Source: Nanobdellota archaeon (GTDB lineage Archaea; Nanobdellota; Nanobdellia; Woesearchaeales; GW2011-AR15). Taken from it: a stretch of DNA of 13,215 nucleotides. Positions 6,345-12,363 of the stretch are shown here, piece after piece. The stretch's first letter is position 1, and each line of letters begins with the position of its first letter. The stretch lies in NCBI GenBank assembly GCA_013335235.1, contig JAAXVZ010000003.1, positions 1 to 13,215 on the forward strand. Reading direction: 5' to 3'. The notes under the pieces were generated by a model. The model worked only from the letters and a program-made list of their open reading frames with translations. It had not been told where the DNA came from and did no database searches. The translations under genes and the position numbers were made by a program.

Positions 6345-8348
6345 TCATTTGAACAGCCTCTCAAGCCAGGAAAGCGCTTTCTGGAGAAGTCCCTTTGTTT
6401 CCCTGATATCGCCCGCGATATCTGCGCATTTCCCGGTCGCGCACGAGTTTGTCATGCATTCATAGTCATTCTGGCAAGAGGCATCATTTGGTTTCTGCGA
6501 TTCCAGCTTGCTGCTTATACCGCAGTATACGTCCTCTTTCCCCGAGGTTGTTCTTATTCCATAAGGCAAGCAATTATCACCGATAGTGCAGCCATTGCAG
6601 GAAGAATCTTCTTTACATATCGTGAAACGTATTAGTTCTCCTGTGCATGAGTCATACCATCCTTCGCTTTTTGTTCCAACATGCCTGCATTCTTTTTCAC
6701 ACTTGACTGCCAATACAAATTCTTGGGAGACAGACTCCCACGTGCCAGCAACGGTCCTATATTTGAAGCTTGCCCTATATACTCCTGGTTCAGGAGTTAT
6801 CTTGTTGCAATCTTCATCATAATCAACAGGAATCCATTCACCTAACAATTTTTTATGCTCGGGAAGTACCTTCTCAAGGCTATCTTCATAGCAGCTTTCA
6901 TATGCAACACAGGGGCTTGGTTCAATTCTTACAAACCCCTTTCCTGTGCTTTTCTCTATTGTGTATGGCAAATTGCACTTCAGGAAATAAATGCTTTCTA
7001 TCCCGTTGTTTGCAGCCTCTATTTTTACCGTCTCTTCAACAGCAGTCTCTCCCGGTAGCATAAGTTCAACTTTGCTTTTCTTCTCACCTACTACAATGAA
7101 CCTGGCCTTTGATATTTTTGTATCTCCCTGCAAAGTAGCAATAGAGTAAGCATAGTAAATATTCCCTCTCTTACTGATTTCCCTGTCTATCTTCTCTTCG
7201 GAGGAAGACACTGTCTCTGCCATTGCAGCCTGCAGCTGATCTTCACTAAGAAGGATAGTGTCCTCTTCATATCTCTGTCCTATGACATAGTCACCAGAGT
7301 ATATACAGCGAATAGCTGAGGGGCAGGAATCTGTATCTACTGCACATCTATTTTTTTCTTTTTTGCACCCTATCTTTCGCAACACGATTTCCTGCTTATT
7401 GCCTTGCGGTGTTATTATCCAGCTATCTACTTTTGCATCTCCTGCGTCATTCCCTACGATGCTGCCTGTTATCTTCACGCTCTCTCCATCGTTATATTCC
7501 TGCTTGTCAGTTTGTATGGTATAGCTGAATACCTGGCTTGTACTGCAAAAGCCGCCAGTGCAACCCGAATCGCATGTACTGACTACAGCACATCCCTGAT
7601 TAACGAAACTCCAAGCGCTTTCTGTTGTGCTAGTTTCCTGGACCTTGCAGACTTTCTGCTTTGTAAACATGCTTCCATTCCATACTTCTTCATATCCAAC
7701 GGTCCCGCATAGAGGAAAATCACTCTGCCCGCAGCCGCTTGCGTCAACAAGGCAAGATTGTCCGCTTAGGCAGTAGCCGAAGCTGCAGCCACCCTCACAT
7801 TCATGCTTTTCAGACTTTATATATCCCCCTTCACAATGATTCTCTATGAGTATATCGCCATCGCAATAATCTATAGAGATAGAGCAAGCAGAATTCTGGT
7901 CGGAATTCCCTGAACAGGATACTGTGGATCCGACTGTAAAGTAGTCCTTCCCGCCGTCAGAATCAGTGCAGCCTTTTGCAGCCACTGCGCCACAGCAGCA
8001 ATAATCATGCGAGATTACGCCTATGAACCCGGTCTCTGTGCAGCTAGAAGAAGCACTCGCAATCTGGCCTTCGGAAGACAGTGTCCTCCTGCAGTATGTC
8101 TCGCTGTTTTCCCAGCCAGCGCAGGAAGGTGTCGCAGAGCGGCCAAGATCTTTGCATACTTTTGTGCAAGTGCCTATATATTGGGCCTGGATGCCATAAT
8201 CTGCAAATACATATGTAGAGTTATCATAATAATTGGTCCCTATGGTCACCCATTCCGTGTCCGGGAGCGCAACAATAGCATTGCCTGAGAATACTGACGC
8301 AAAAAAAAATAGGACCATAACTATAGACCTGACCTGTTTCATCTTCAT
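6345..8348 (-). CDS. Secreted, very cysteine-rich multidomain surface protein (DPANN-type exoprotein)
   Basis: 667 residues from the chosen start MKMKQV. The N-terminus is a signal peptide: basic start, hydrophobic core SIVMVLFFFASVF, small residues GNAIVA before LPDTEW. I count about 44 cysteines in the mature chain. The first 90 residues are a Cys-rich module ending in YCCCG. Then comes CTDSDGGKDYFTVG with repeated DYC/HEC/GGC/GYC spacing, a motif I know from DPANN exoproteins. A second copy-like module ends in GCTGGFC. The middle (about 270-560) is beta-rich, Ig-like, with DKQEYNDGESVKI and PEPGVYRASFKYRT. The end has another Cys block (CQNDYECMTNSCATGKC) and an amphipathic tail, KGLLQKALSWLERLFK. 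Disulfides outside the membrane are likely. Role may be adhesion or cell-surface contact, which is inference. Start 8348 is preferred to 8402 because of the GGTGAGG site and TATA box. Confidence 0.85.
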   Translation of the reverse strand: MKMKQVRSIVMVLFFFASVFSGNAIVALPDTEWVTIGTNYYDNSTYVFADYGIQAQYIGTCTKVCKDLGRSATPSCAGWENSETYCRRTLSSEGQIASASSSCTETGFIGVISHDYCCCGAVAAKGCTDSDGGKDYFTVGSTVSCSGNSDQNSACSISIDYCDGDILIENHCEGGYIKSEKHECEGGCSFGYCLSGQSCLVDASGCGQSDFPLCGTVGYEEVWNGSMFTKQKVCKVQETSTTESAWSFVNQGCAVVSTCDSGCTGGFCSTSQVFSYTIQTDKQEYNDGESVKITGSIVGNDAGDAKVDSWIITPQGNKQEIVLRKIGCKKEKNRCAVDTDSCPSAIRCIYSGDYVIGQRYEEDTILLSEDQLQAAMAETVSSSEEKIDREISKRGNIYYAYSIATLQGDTKISKARFIVVGEKKSKVELMLPGETAVEETVKIEAANNGIESIYFLKCNLPYTIEKSTGKGFVRIEPSPCVAYESCYEDSLEKVLPEHKKLLGEWIPVDYDEDCNKITPEPGVYRASFKYRTVAGTWESVSQEFVLAVKCEKECRHVGTKSEGWYDSCTGELIRFTICKEDSSCNGCTIGDNCLPYGIRTTSGKEDVYCGISSKLESQKPNDASCQNDYECMTNSCATGKCADIAGDIRETKGLLQKALSWLERLFK

Positions 8349-8351
8349 GAG

Positions 8352-8358
8352 CCTCACC
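8352..8358 (-). promoter_or_regulatory. Shine-Dalgarno site deciding the start of the cysteine-rich protein
   Basis: GGTGAGG on the minus strand, three bases before ATG 8348, matches the archaeal 16S anti-SD (GGTGA core). The next ATG at 8342 would be nine bases away and is also possible, shortening the protein by two residues. Confidence 0.65.
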
Positions 8359-8380
8359 AATGTCCTTTCTGGAAAATATA

Positions 8381-8388
8381 CTATATAA
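8381..8388 (-). promoter_or_regulatory. TATA-like box for the cysteine-rich protein gene
   Basis: TTATATAG on the minus strand predicts transcription starting near 8359, giving a leader of roughly ten bases that just contains the GGTGAGG site. A longer reading frame from 8402 would start upstream of this box and is therefore unlikely. Confidence 0.55.
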
Positions 8389-8402
8389 TGTTTTCTATAC
8401 AC

Positions 8403-8525
8403 GATTCTCCAGCTCTGCCATGAATCTAACTATCATGGCCTTGCCTGGTTCGCATGGCCGATTAGATAATGCTTGCAACATGAGATAAGACCGAGATCCA
8501 GGACAGGTCCGAGCCATGAATATGA
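8403..8525. other. Divergent intergenic region with a weak inverted repeat and a 9-base direct repeat
   Basis: Lies between two outward-facing promoters. ATCTAA (8424-8429) is complementary to TTAGAT (8462-8467), and between them CATGGCC occurs twice (8434-8440, 8453-8459), whose GGCC ends can pair. GCCATGAAT occurs at 8417-8425 and 8513-8521. It has no convincing ORF, no complete tRNA and no clear C/D-box pair. Confidence 0.3.
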
Positions 8526-8533
8526 TTTATATA
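8526..8533 (+). promoter_or_regulatory. TATA-like box for the gene at 8555
   Basis: TTTATATA at 22-29 bases before the ATG at 8555, with no Shine-Dalgarno sequence between, is the same leaderless layout seen at other genes in the window. Confidence 0.6.
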
Positions 8534-8554
8534 TACTCATTTTAGCCAGACCTT

Positions 8555-9280
8555 ATGTTCGATGTAGACCTTGGTAAGCTAGTAGATGAACTGCTCAGCG
8601 AGAAAATAATAGATTCAGATTCAGAAGATGAGATCAGGCAGTCCCTAGAGGATTATCCTATTGGAGAATTGCATATCAGGGCTGGCGTGTTCTTTGCGGT
8701 AGGCATACCTGTTGGCGCTATCGAGGCAGCCATGACTGGCGGAGCAGGCCTTGTCTGCCTGCCGCTTCCAGGAATCGCTATTGCAGTAGCATATGCAGCG
8801 GACTGCCTATACCATAAACTCAAAGAGAGAATCAATGGAGACTCTGGCCATGGGGGTTATGACCTGTACAGATTCAGGGCAGATACCTTCGCGGTCTGCA
8901 TACCTGCCGGTGCATTCGGCTATCTTGGGATCAATTACAAGAATATACATGATTCGCTCGTGGGCAGGCCTAAAGCAAGAGATTTCCTGAGATACTCTGC
9001 GCTTGTAAACTATGCTGAGTTCAGGCAGAAGATGCTGGAAATGAAGGATAAGCTGCCAGATTATCATCTTGTTGACAAACCTTGGTTCAGGAATTTTCTT
9101 GATAGCAGGCTTGGTAGGTATTACCAAGGGGTAAGAGCCTGGAACGGAGACAGGAAAAAAGCCTGGAATGAAAGAATTGCAGCGCTTGAAAAGAGAATTT
9201 TTGGGATAACAACAGATATTGACATATATGGCTTTGAGAGGATCAGATATGCGAGGGAGATATTTTCAGCGAAAACTTAG
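8555..9280 (+). CDS. Hypothetical protein with a glycine/alanine-rich membrane hairpin
   Basis: 241 residues of no family I recognise. It has an acidic N-terminal helix (1-35) and then two closely spaced hydrophobic stretches, about 42-60 (AGVFFAVGIPVGAIEAAM) and 64-86 (AGLVCLPLPGIAIAVAYAADCLY). The turn between them, TGG, would make a hairpin of small residues. A weaker hydrophobic patch, TFAVCIPAGAFGYLGI, follows at 111-126. IPVGA and IPAGA recur in these two regions, hinting at an internal repeat (FAVGIPVGA versus FAVCIPAGA, 47-55 and 112-120). The last 110 residues are a basic, aromatic-rich soluble part (WFRNFLDSRLGRYYQGVRAW) without Cys pairs or catalytic signature. No signal peptide is visible. 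Own TATA box, transcribed alone. It may be membrane-anchored, but function is unknown. Confidence 0.75.
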   Translation: MFDVDLGKLVDELLSEKIIDSDSEDEIRQSLEDYPIGELHIRAGVFFAVGIPVGAIEAAMTGGAGLVCLPLPGIAIAVAYAADCLYHKLKERINGDSGHGGYDLYRFRADTFAVCIPAGAFGYLGINYKNIHDSLVGRPKARDFLRYSALVNYAEFRQKMLEMKDKLPDYHLVDKPWFRNFLDSRLGRYYQGVRAWNGDRKKAWNERIAALEKRIFGITTDIDIYGFERIRYAREIFSAKT

Positions 9281-9418
9281 GCAAGATAGCATTCACCAGA
9301 AAATACACTGGTTTTATAGCCACAGGAGATTTTCCCGTGCATCCTCTGTTCAGAAGCAGTGGCATTCTGCTATAATTTTAGATAAATCAATAAATCTTAT
9401 TCTATTATCCAAATAAGC

Positions 9419-9607
9419 CTAGCGCACACCATGCGTCCTCTTTGCCGCATTTGTCGGGAAAAGGCGTGCATACACTTTTTGCTGCCACTTGATTATCCTG
9501 TCAAGACAGTCTGGACAGATATCCGCGGAATGAGATCCACCCAAGGTCAGATGGTTGAACTCTGGATCATAATCTAATATTGGGCTACCACATAATGTGC
9601 AATTCAT
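9419..9607 (-). CDS. Small zinc-ribbon-like protein
   Basis: 62 residues with two CxxC knuckles: C3-x2-C6 (NCTLCGSP) and C31-x2-C34 (ICPDCLDR), 24 residues apart, followed by a basic helix (IIKWQQKVYARLF). This is the layout of a treble-clef or zinc-ribbon fold binding one zinc. The residues between (SHSADICPDCLDRII) are reminiscent of short zinc-binding domains that stabilise protein or nucleic-acid contacts, but no specific family is recognised. Its ATG overlaps the stop of the upstream gene by four bases (ATGA), so translation of the two is probably coupled. The coding potential, a Cys pattern in a frame tied to an upstream gene, makes this a real gene despite its size. Confidence 0.7.
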   Translation of the reverse strand: MNCTLCGSPILDYDPEFNHLTLGGSHSADICPDCLDRIIKWQQKVYARLFPTNAAKRTHGVR

Positions 9608-9792
9608 TTTCTTAGAACCGGAACAGAGGGGACCTTCATTCCTCTTTGTTTCATCTCTTCTTCAAGTTTCTTAGGGAACCCTGGCCTGCAGGAGCAGTTA
9701 TTGTTATGTTCGGTGTGCCATGCGACCCGCACTTCAAAAGAGGCGTCTTTTGGCATCTTGTTATTCATATGCCATTCCTTGTTTATAGCCAT
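9604..9792 (-). CDS. Short conserved-type hypothetical protein (EWH-MP-AWHTEH-CxCRP motif)
   Basis: 62 residues from the chosen start MAINKEWH. The core EWHMNNKMPKDASFEVRVAWH, then TEHNNNCSCRPGFPKKLEEEMKQRG, matches from memory a small family of bacterial and archaeal unknowns with the pattern EWHxxHxMPxxxxxxxRxxWHxxHxxxCxCRP. The conserved His residues and the CxC pair suggest metal binding. No function is known to me. The start at 9792 is preferred over an upstream in-frame ATG at 9882 because GGTGAC lies three bases before it, a TATA-like box falls inside the longer frame, and the extra 30 residues do not fit the family. It is first of a two-gene operon with the zinc-ribbon protein. Confidence 0.72.
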   Translation of the reverse strand: MAINKEWHMNNKMPKDASFEVRVAWHTEHNNNCSCRPGFPKKLEEEMKQRGMKVPSVPVLRK

Positions 9793-9795
9793 ATC

Positions 9796-9801
9796 GTCAC
9801 C
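9796..9801 (-). promoter_or_regulatory. Shine-Dalgarno site deciding the start at 9792
   Basis: GGTGAC on the minus strand, three bases before the ATG, is complementary to the archaeal 16S tail. It indicates a leadered transcript, unlike most genes in the window. Confidence 0.6.
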
Positions 9802-9845
9802 ATGCGCAATCTGATTGATTTTGCCAACACAGGGTATGGTTTCGT

Positions 9846-9853
9846 CTTTATAA
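9846..9853 (-). promoter_or_regulatory. TATA-like box for the two small genes
   Basis: TTATAAAG on the minus strand predicts a transcription start near 9823 and a leader of about 30 bases, long enough to hold the GGTGAC site. Confidence 0.5.
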
Positions 9854-9975
9854 TCCTGCCTGTTGCGACTATTCTTGATCACCAGAATATAAGTACATAC
9901 CTATTGGCTATGGTTTAATCGAACAGGGATACATTTTCGGCATCAACAGCGTAAACAGACTTGATTCCATATCTC

Positions 9976-11454
9976 TTAATCCGAAGCTTTCCTAAAAAGA
10001 TAGAACTCTCTGTTCTGGAGTGCCACTGCCATATCTTTATGTGTCTCTTTGTATGACTGGCACTCCGCATCGCACAGAATATAATCTGCTTCCTGTTCAG
10101 AACCTACAATAGTGTACTTAAACCGCGGATCATAAACGCTTAGGTGGCCATATTTTTTTCCACCTATATCTATTTGATTCACCCAGAAAAAAAGATATAG
10201 CCTGTTTGAGCTGCTGAGATAGACCCTGCTTCCTTCTTCTACCCCCTCCATGTCTTTTATGCTGCCTAACCTCTTTGCATTCAATATCTTATCCGAATAA
10301 TTTACCTCGTCAGGCTGCTGGAGAATTGCTTTTGCCATGCTAGTGGTAAGTATGATAAAAACCCCAATTGCACAGATATGTGCAGGCGATATCTTTGATA
10401 CTCTCTTGACTATGGCCTCTATCGGATCATATGCGATTACGATATATACAAGGTAAAAAGGCAGGAAATACCTTTCTTCATAATAAGGGTAAAAAAGGTT
10501 GAAGAATATGAAGAAGAAGAGCTCTCCTGCCACAAAAATCCAGAGCCAGTACTTATTCCTATTTTTTGCTGCAGAGTAGAGCACAGCAAGATAGATACCC
10601 AGGTTTATCAGGAGAGAAGGTGTCTTCATGAACATGAAGAGATTAACATATATGCCATTTGTCGTCAGATAAGAATAGACAAGGCCGATGAAGACGAAGA
10701 CATTAGGTATGGAATGGTCTATGAATTTATCTGCGCTGATTGCTGCGATATCTGAGAAAAATAAAGATAAATCTGCTCTGAAGAAAATAATAAAATAAAG
10801 ACAGATGCCTATTATGCTTGAACCTATCAGGGGGAAAGCCTTTTTCACCTGTTTATTTGCTGCCAGGAACACTGAGATGGTTGCTATCACGACGGGAAAA
10901 AGTACATGGCTCATATTCCGCGCATAATATATAAGGAACACAATCAAGGTAAACTCCCATAATGGCATTCTGCCATTCTTCAGAAAGTCGTACAGATATA
11001 CAAAATAAATTGAGAACAGGAAAAAATATGTCAGATCAATATAGCTGGAAACCAACAATATCAGGAAGAAGTACTGTGTACAGGTAATTATAGTAATTAT
11101 TGCTGCCTTTTCAGCAGTGAAAATCTTTTTTAGGCTCTTATAGAAAAAGAAAAGCAGTGCCACATTCAAGAGTATTCCTGAATAAAAGAACATTGACTCG
11201 CTCGGTCCGAACAGGAGATATAAGACTAAAGGCCTAGTGAAGGCAAGCTTGTTGATGAAGCTGTCCAGCAGATGGTCATAGAACTGGATAAATTCCATGT
11301 TTTTCAGGTCATTATATAGTATAACCGACATGGCGAAATGCTGATTATAATGCTGCGCATAGAATCTGTTGACATTCGCTATATATAAAAAAGAGAATAT
11401 GGCCAGTAAGAAACATATACCTAATATAATATGGTCCCAGTATTCCTTTCTCAC
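9976..11454 (-). CDS. GT-C-fold membrane glycosyltransferase (PMT/ArnT-like)
   Basis: 492 residues with about 12 predicted membrane helices and a soluble C-terminal part of about 110 residues (from 385 on). This is the architecture of GT-C enzymes, which use a polyprenyl-phosphate sugar on the outer face of the membrane. The first loop after helix 1 (NRFYAQHYNQHFAMSVILYNDLKN) is where these enzymes hold a catalytic acid. Here the candidate is less obvious than the usual Asp/Glu, with D50 the nearest, so activity or subtype is uncertain. The C-terminal part ends in REFYLFRKASD, a typical last strand of this family. The start is a GTG (11454-11452) with a TATAAA 22-27 bases ahead. It follows the polyprenyl-phosphate phosphoribosyltransferase-like gene by 63 bases, so it probably uses that product. 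Confidence 0.75.
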   Translation of the reverse strand: MRKEYWDHIILGICFLLAIFSFLYIANVNRFYAQHYNQHFAMSVILYNDLKNMEFIQFYDHLLDSFINKLAFTRPLVLYLLFGPSESMFFYSGILLNVALLFFFYKSLKKIFTAEKAAIITIITCTQYFFLILLVSSYIDLTYFFLFSIYFVYLYDFLKNGRMPLWEFTLIVFLIYYARNMSHVLFPVVIATISVFLAANKQVKKAFPLIGSSIIGICLYFIIFFRADLSLFFSDIAAISADKFIDHSIPNVFVFIGLVYSYLTTNGIYVNLFMFMKTPSLLINLGIYLAVLYSAAKNRNKYWLWIFVAGELFFFIFFNLFYPYYEERYFLPFYLVYIVIAYDPIEAIVKRVSKISPAHICAIGVFIILTTSMAKAILQQPDEVNYSDKILNAKRLGSIKDMEGVEEGSRVYLSSSNRLYLFFWVNQIDIGGKKYGHLSVYDPRFKYTIVGSEQEADYILCDAECQSYKETHKDMAVALQNREFYLFRKASD

Positions 11455-11475
11455 GTGTCTTAAATAATCTTATTG

Positions 11476-11481
11476 TTTATA
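11476..11481 (-). promoter_or_regulatory. TATA box for the GT-C glycosyltransferase
   Basis: TATAAA on the minus strand, 22-27 bases before the GTG start and preceded by an A-rich BRE-like run (GAAAAAAA). It suggests a leaderless internal promoter, so this gene can be expressed separately from the two genes upstream. Confidence 0.6.
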
Positions 11482-11517
11482 TTTTTTTCAATTTGACTAA
11501 AGTACATCCTTGATTTT

Positions 11518-12363
11518 TCATAGGAGATATATCATAATAAATGATGACCCCAGGTAGAATAATGCAGATAAAAATAGGAGATGGTCCTTGAATATCATCT
11601 GAGGCTTTCTTGCAATAACAGAGCCTGTCCTTACCAAAAAAATGTATCTGAAGCAGATGAATATCAGGACAGGAAGCAGATAAAGCATTCTCCCGGAAAA
11701 TTCAGAGAAAAATGGGAATATTGCCACACTAAGGACAAATGAGACAGAAGAGAAGCTCAGTAAGTGATCTAGTGTCTTCCTGTCGTATATCTTTAACGCG
11801 CCTTTCCTGCTGCCGGCTACAAAGAGATATTCACTATATCTTTTTGCAGTTGCGAGAAGTATTGCAAGAAAAAAGGTGCATAGTATGACCCAATTGCTTA
11901 TTCTGGCAGAGACGAACGCATGCCCGCCCATGGCCCTGATACTGAAATTCAAGGCGACGGATATGACATCCATAAATATATGTCTCTTGAAGATGAAAGA
12001 GTATAGCTGCGTATTTACGAATAGTACCAGTATTACAAAAAACATAGGTTTACTGATATAGAAAGCCAAAGAAAAGGCCGAAACCAACAGCAATGCAGAA
12101 AGGATCAAGCCTTCTGTCACAGACACCTTCCCGGAAGCGATAGGTCTGTTCCTTTTTTCAGGATTCAGTCTGTCTTTCTCTCTGTCAAGGATATCATTTA
12201 TGATATAATTTGCTGAAGAAACCAGGCATAGCAGGATGAACCCGAAAAACAGCCCATGTATATTTGAGAATATCTGCCTGGAGAAAAATGGCACAACAAA
12301 GATCAAGATATTTTTATACCATTGTTCTGGCCGCGTTAACCTAAATATCTCAAAGAGTTTCAT
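11518..12363 (-). CDS. UbiA-family prenyltransferase, decaprenyl-phosphate phosphoribosyltransferase-like
   Basis: 281 residues with about eight or nine membrane helices. It carries the UbiA Asp-rich motif NDILDREKD (N56, D57, D60, D64) followed by RLNPEKRNRPIASG. The rest fits the DPPR synthase branch (Rv3806c-like) rather than quinone or haem branches: the RPEQWYKN opening (11-18, family RPKQWxKN), YSFIFKRHIFMDV (121-133), SIRAMGGHAF (141-150), and AKRYSEYLF (173-181, family GKRxxE). Known members transfer phosphoribose from PRPP onto a polyprenyl phosphate. The gene starts inside the stop of the epimerase gene (ATGA, four-base overlap). Together with the GT-C enzyme downstream this suggests a lipid-linked pentose donor. 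Alternative: another polyprenyl-phosphate or archaeal lipid prenyltransferase. Confidence 0.85.
   Translation of the reverse strand: MKLFEIFRLTRPEQWYKNILIFVVPFFSRQIFSNIHGLFFGFILLCLVSSANYIINDILDREKDRLNPEKRNRPIASGKVSVTEGLILSALLLVSAFSLAFYISKPMFFVILVLFVNTQLYSFIFKRHIFMDVISVALNFSIRAMGGHAFVSARISNWVILCTFFLAILLATAKRYSEYLFVAGSRKGALKIYDRKTLDHLLSFSSVSFVLSVAIFPFFSEFSGRMLYLLPVLIFICFRYIFLVRTGSVIARKPQMIFKDHLLFLSALFYLGSSFIMIYLL

Noticed and set aside
6254..6364. Extended N-terminus of the alarmone synthetase frame
   Set aside because: It would overlap the cysteine-rich gene's 3' end, and the TATA-like box at 6276-6283 lies inside it; MAEKTS at 6253 is the better start.
8424..8467. tRNA-like fold because of GGTTCGC and flanking inverted repeat
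   Set aside because: No acceptor stem, anticodon arm or CCA-type spacing could be assembled.
8480..8525. C/D-box small RNA
   Set aside because: ATGAGAT is only a partial C box and no CTGA D box lies at suitable distance on either strand.
9297..9320. ACCAG...CTGGT hairpin followed by TTTT as a terminator after the hypothetical gene
   Set aside because: A five-base stem with a short T-run is too weak, and archaeal termination does not depend on such hairpins.
9219..9416. Small plus-strand reading frame after the hypothetical gene
   Set aside because: It starts inside that gene in another frame, has no promoter or Shine-Dalgarno sequence and an unconvincing composition.
9793..9882. Longer start for the short EWH protein
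   Set aside because: The extra residues do not fit the remembered family, the TATA-like box is inside, and GGTGAC precedes the shorter start.
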